From the NCBI GenBank assembly GCA_030266525.1, contig JAJDIC010000104.1:1-6384 (forward strand): a stretch of 6,384 bases of DNA, read 5' to 3'. This DNA comes from Desulfovibrio sp. OttesenSCG-928-G15. Lineage in GTDB: Bacteria > Desulfobacterota > Desulfovibrionia > Desulfovibrionales > Desulfovibrionaceae. Under the pieces are notes generated by a model, which searched no databases, was not told where the DNA came from, and saw only the letters and a list, made by a program, of their open reading frames with translations. Shown one piece after another: positions 6,039-6,384 of the stretch (positions are counted from its first letter, which is position 1; each line of letters starts with the position of its first letter). The position numbers and the translations under genes were made by a program.

Positions 6039-6273
6039 GCCAGGAACACCCGCGTAAGGCCTGGACCCGCCGGGCCGTGCAGTGGGTAAAACATCGCCCC
6101 ACAGTATGCCAATCCTGCACAACGACTATGTCCTGCATCAAAGGTGCAGGCGCAAGACCACACCCGGTCCAGCCCCTGGCAGTTCCTGTGCAAAAACTCA
6201 CCGCGCCGGGTAGGCAAAGCACGCACCCCGCAGGGCAGACAGGGCGCACAAAGGAGCGAAAAGCATCTCGCAA
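6039..6273. other. Intergenic region downstream of the glycosyltransferase, no convincing gene
   Basis: No frame here gives a protein-like translation: the plus-strand frame from 6077 and the minus-strand frames across 5914-6342 are low-complexity, lack ribosome binding sites and disagree with one another. One short hairpin is visible, CCTGCA (6132-6137) with TGCAGG (6145-6150). I see no tRNA or IS end. Confidence 0.55.
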
Positions 6274-6308
6274 CGCTCTTCGCCAAATACCAAAGAGCGC
6301 TATTTTTT
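6274..6308 (+). terminator. Rho-independent terminator
   Basis: CGCTCTT (6274-6280) pairs with AAGAGCG (6293-6299) around a 12-nt loop, followed by CTA and six T (6303-6308), with a second T-run (6314-6321) just beyond. It lies about 235 bp after the glycosyltransferase stop and is the first good plus-strand terminator after that gene, so the transcript may have a long 3' UTR or an unrecognised small RNA may end here. Confidence 0.65.
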
Positions 6309-6351
6309 CACACTTTTTTTTCAGTATTGCCCCTCGAGACAAAATATTCTG

Positions 6352-6384
6352 TTGACAACCGAAGAGGAATCAGGCAAACACAAC
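6352..6384 (+). promoter_or_regulatory. Possible start of the next gene's control region
   Basis: TTGACA (6352-6357) matches a -35 box, but no -10 box is visible at 17 nt before the window ends. AGAGGA (6363-6368) and AGG (6372-6374) could be ribosome binding sequences for a gene starting just past 6384. The two readings compete and neither can be settled from this window. Confidence 0.2.

Noticed and set aside
5181..6122. 313-residue minus-strand frame opposite the glycosyltransferase gene
   Set aside because: A shadow of a gene with clear family motifs; the translation shows no recognisable domain.
6077..6355. 92-residue plus-strand frame after the glycosyltransferase
   Set aside because: It runs through the terminator hairpin and T-runs, is low in domain-like pattern and lacks a Shine-Dalgarno.

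Overview
The window looks like ordinary chromosomal DNA of a Gram-negative bacterium. A sulfate-reducing Desulfovibrio-type deltaproteobacterium is my best guess. That rests on overall gene style, mixed base composition, CCA-encoding tRNA-Arg genes and a CgeB-like glycosyltransferase, not on any database match, so treat the taxonomy as tentative.

Layout. Positions 1-329 (minus strand) hold the 5' end of a methyl-accepting chemotaxis protein gene that runs off the window. Next comes about 650 bp with no convincing gene. Two identical tRNA-Arg(ACG) genes follow on the minus strand, with a good sigma70-type promoter at 1205-1233 and a strong hairpin at 988-1016 beyond their 3' ends. Positions 1363-3712 (plus) form a complete polar amino acid ABC importer operon of the glutamine type: periplasmic binding protein, membrane permease and ATPase. 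A 16-bp-stem hairpin sits between the binding-protein and permease genes, and the permease and ATPase genes overlap by 14 bp. A terminator-like structure (3738-3777) closes this operon.

Positions 3794-4759 encode a radical SAM enzyme whose SPASM-like cysteine module (C4, C21/C22, C61, C64) lies in front of the radical SAM core rather than behind it. Its stop codon overlaps the left end of a 125-bp element (4758-4882) made of three consecutive stem-loops with inverted AGAGCA/TGCTCT ends. Positions 4983-6038 encode a CgeB/Glyco_trans_1_2-type GT-B glycosyltransferase. The last 346 bp hold no convincing gene but contain a good rho-independent terminator at 6274-6308.

How the parts relate. The ABC operon is a self-contained uptake system. 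The radical SAM enzyme and the glycosyltransferase are co-directional and may serve a shared modification pathway (surface glycan or protein glycosylation), but the structured spacer between them and their unknown substrates leave this as inference. The items most worth following up are the permuted SPASM-radical SAM architecture, the 125-bp triple-hairpin element, and the intercistronic hairpin in the ABC operon.
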